Notes under the pieces: model-generated
What the model was told of the DNA's origin: nothing
What the model saw: only the letters and a program-made list of their open reading frames with translations
The model's database searches: none
Made by a program: the position numbers and the translations under genes
NCBI RefSeq assembly: GCF_050589645.1
Contig: NZ_JBNGOQ010000002.1
Span: 806,001 to 870,000 of the forward strand
Length of the DNA stretch: 64,000 nt
Direction: 5' to 3'
Origin: JBNGOQ01 sp050589645
GTDB lineage: Bacteria > Bacteroidota > Bacteroidia > Flavobacteriales > Flavobacteriaceae
Shown here: positions 63,656-64,000 of the stretch, piece after piece
Numbering within the stretch: the stretch's first letter is position 1
Layout: each line of letters opens with the position of its first letter

Positions 63656-63868
63656 AATAAAATGAGCCTTATTTTATGAGATCATAGCAATCGGATGAGG
63701 CCTTTCCAAAAGATTGTAACGACCCTTCCATACCACGATTTGTAGGAAAACATCGATGAAATGCTCGATTTATGCGATAAAACACACAAAAAACGGCATT
63801 TCACAACATAAATTAGAGCATGGGCCGCTTACAACCTATTTTTATCTTTTGAAATTCAGTTTGTATCC

Positions 63869-64000
63869 ATGTCCCAAATAATGCCCTATGTACTGGCCCT
63901 TCCACGCTATTTAAAAAGGCACCTTCTCCTCGTGTTGCTCCTTTGCGCTGGACTCCATATGGGGCATACCCAACAGAATGTCCGGGACAGTTTAATGCAG
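63869..64000 (+). CDS. start of a secreted protein (partial, cut by window end)
   Basis: 44 codons from the ATG at 63869 to the edge. The N-terminus is a signal peptide (RYLKRHLLLVLLLCAGLHMG) followed by HTQQNVRDSLMQ. The short mature part looks like the start of TPR-sensor kinases in this window (QNxxDSL), but that is not enough for a call. Confidence 0.6.
   Translation, partial: MSQIMPYVLALPRYLKRHLLLVLLLCAGLHMGHTQQNVRDSLMQ

Noticed and set aside
1..64000. CRISPR arrays, prophage or insertion sequences
   Set aside because: No regular spaced repeats, phage structural genes or transposase frames were found.

Overview
The window looks like a chromosomal segment of a marine-type member of the Bacteroidota, most likely family Flavobacteriaceae. 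The signs are a SusC/SusD/SusE starch locus, a hybrid two-component regulator with an AraC output domain, many short lipoprotein signals, split RHS proteins of the Bacteroidota type, and a tRNA-His promoter that matches the Bacteroidota consensus (TTG, about 20 nt, TAnnTTTG). No phage, CRISPR array, rRNA or transposase gene was seen. The genus cannot be fixed from sequence alone.

Layout. 1-3.1 kb: an AT-rich pair, a membrane-anchored STAND NTPase with TPR repeats whose end overlaps the start of a gamma-glutamylcyclotransferase-like gene cut by the window edge. 3.5-4.7 kb: a GAF-class III nucleotide cyclase. 4.7-8.2 kb: secreted proteins, a Cache lipoprotein, a flavin oxidase lipoprotein and a 1-Cys peroxiredoxin. 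8.2-10.8 kb: a NarL-type two-component pair. 11.3-16.2 kb: secreted proteins including a zinc metallopeptidase and an OmpA-like protein. 16.3-19.2 kb: a hybrid histidine kinase with an AraC domain.

19.8-27.3 kb is the most unusual part. Nine co-directional, closely spaced genes encode apparently cytoplasmic proteins: a 27-bp-repeat protein, four proteins that seem to share an Ig-like beta-sandwich (one with a ComEA-type helix-hairpin-helix domain, one Cys-rich), a SAM methyltransferase, an isoprenyl diphosphate synthase, a CrtC/AttH-like lipocalin protein and an SCP2-like lipid carrier. I read this as a candidate isoprenoid-modifying assembly that I cannot match to a known system.

28.6-40.0 kb is a starch/maltodextrin utilisation locus: SusC, SusD, SusE, a lipoprotein GH13 amylase resembling the archaeal-type subfamily, a membrane AraC regulator with two periplasmic starch-binding-like domains, and a neopullulanase-like GH13. 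The susC and second GH13 promoters share a 22-bp element at the same distance from a TACTTT box. 40.0-44.1 kb holds a SRPBCC protein, a second membrane AraC regulator (with near-duplicate promoter regions beside it), a HEAT-like protein and a sterol-desaturase-family enzyme. 44.2-47.9 kb is a hydroxyproline catabolic operon (epimerase, ketoglutarate semialdehyde dehydrogenase, DUF1272 protein, DHDPS-family deaminase). 48.1-49.7 kb encodes an M28 peptidase, followed by 0.9 kb of non-coding, repeat-bearing DNA.

50.6-63.1 kb is an RHS polymorphic-toxin island: two large RHS proteins around a small secreted protein, a variable AT-rich toxin tip with an immunity gene 3 bp downstream, and a tail with a start-less orphan toxin tip, a second immunity candidate and small lipoprotein/secreted genes bounded by short repeats and hairpins. 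The end carries a small membrane protein, tRNA-His with promoter and terminator, and the start of a secreted protein cut by the edge.
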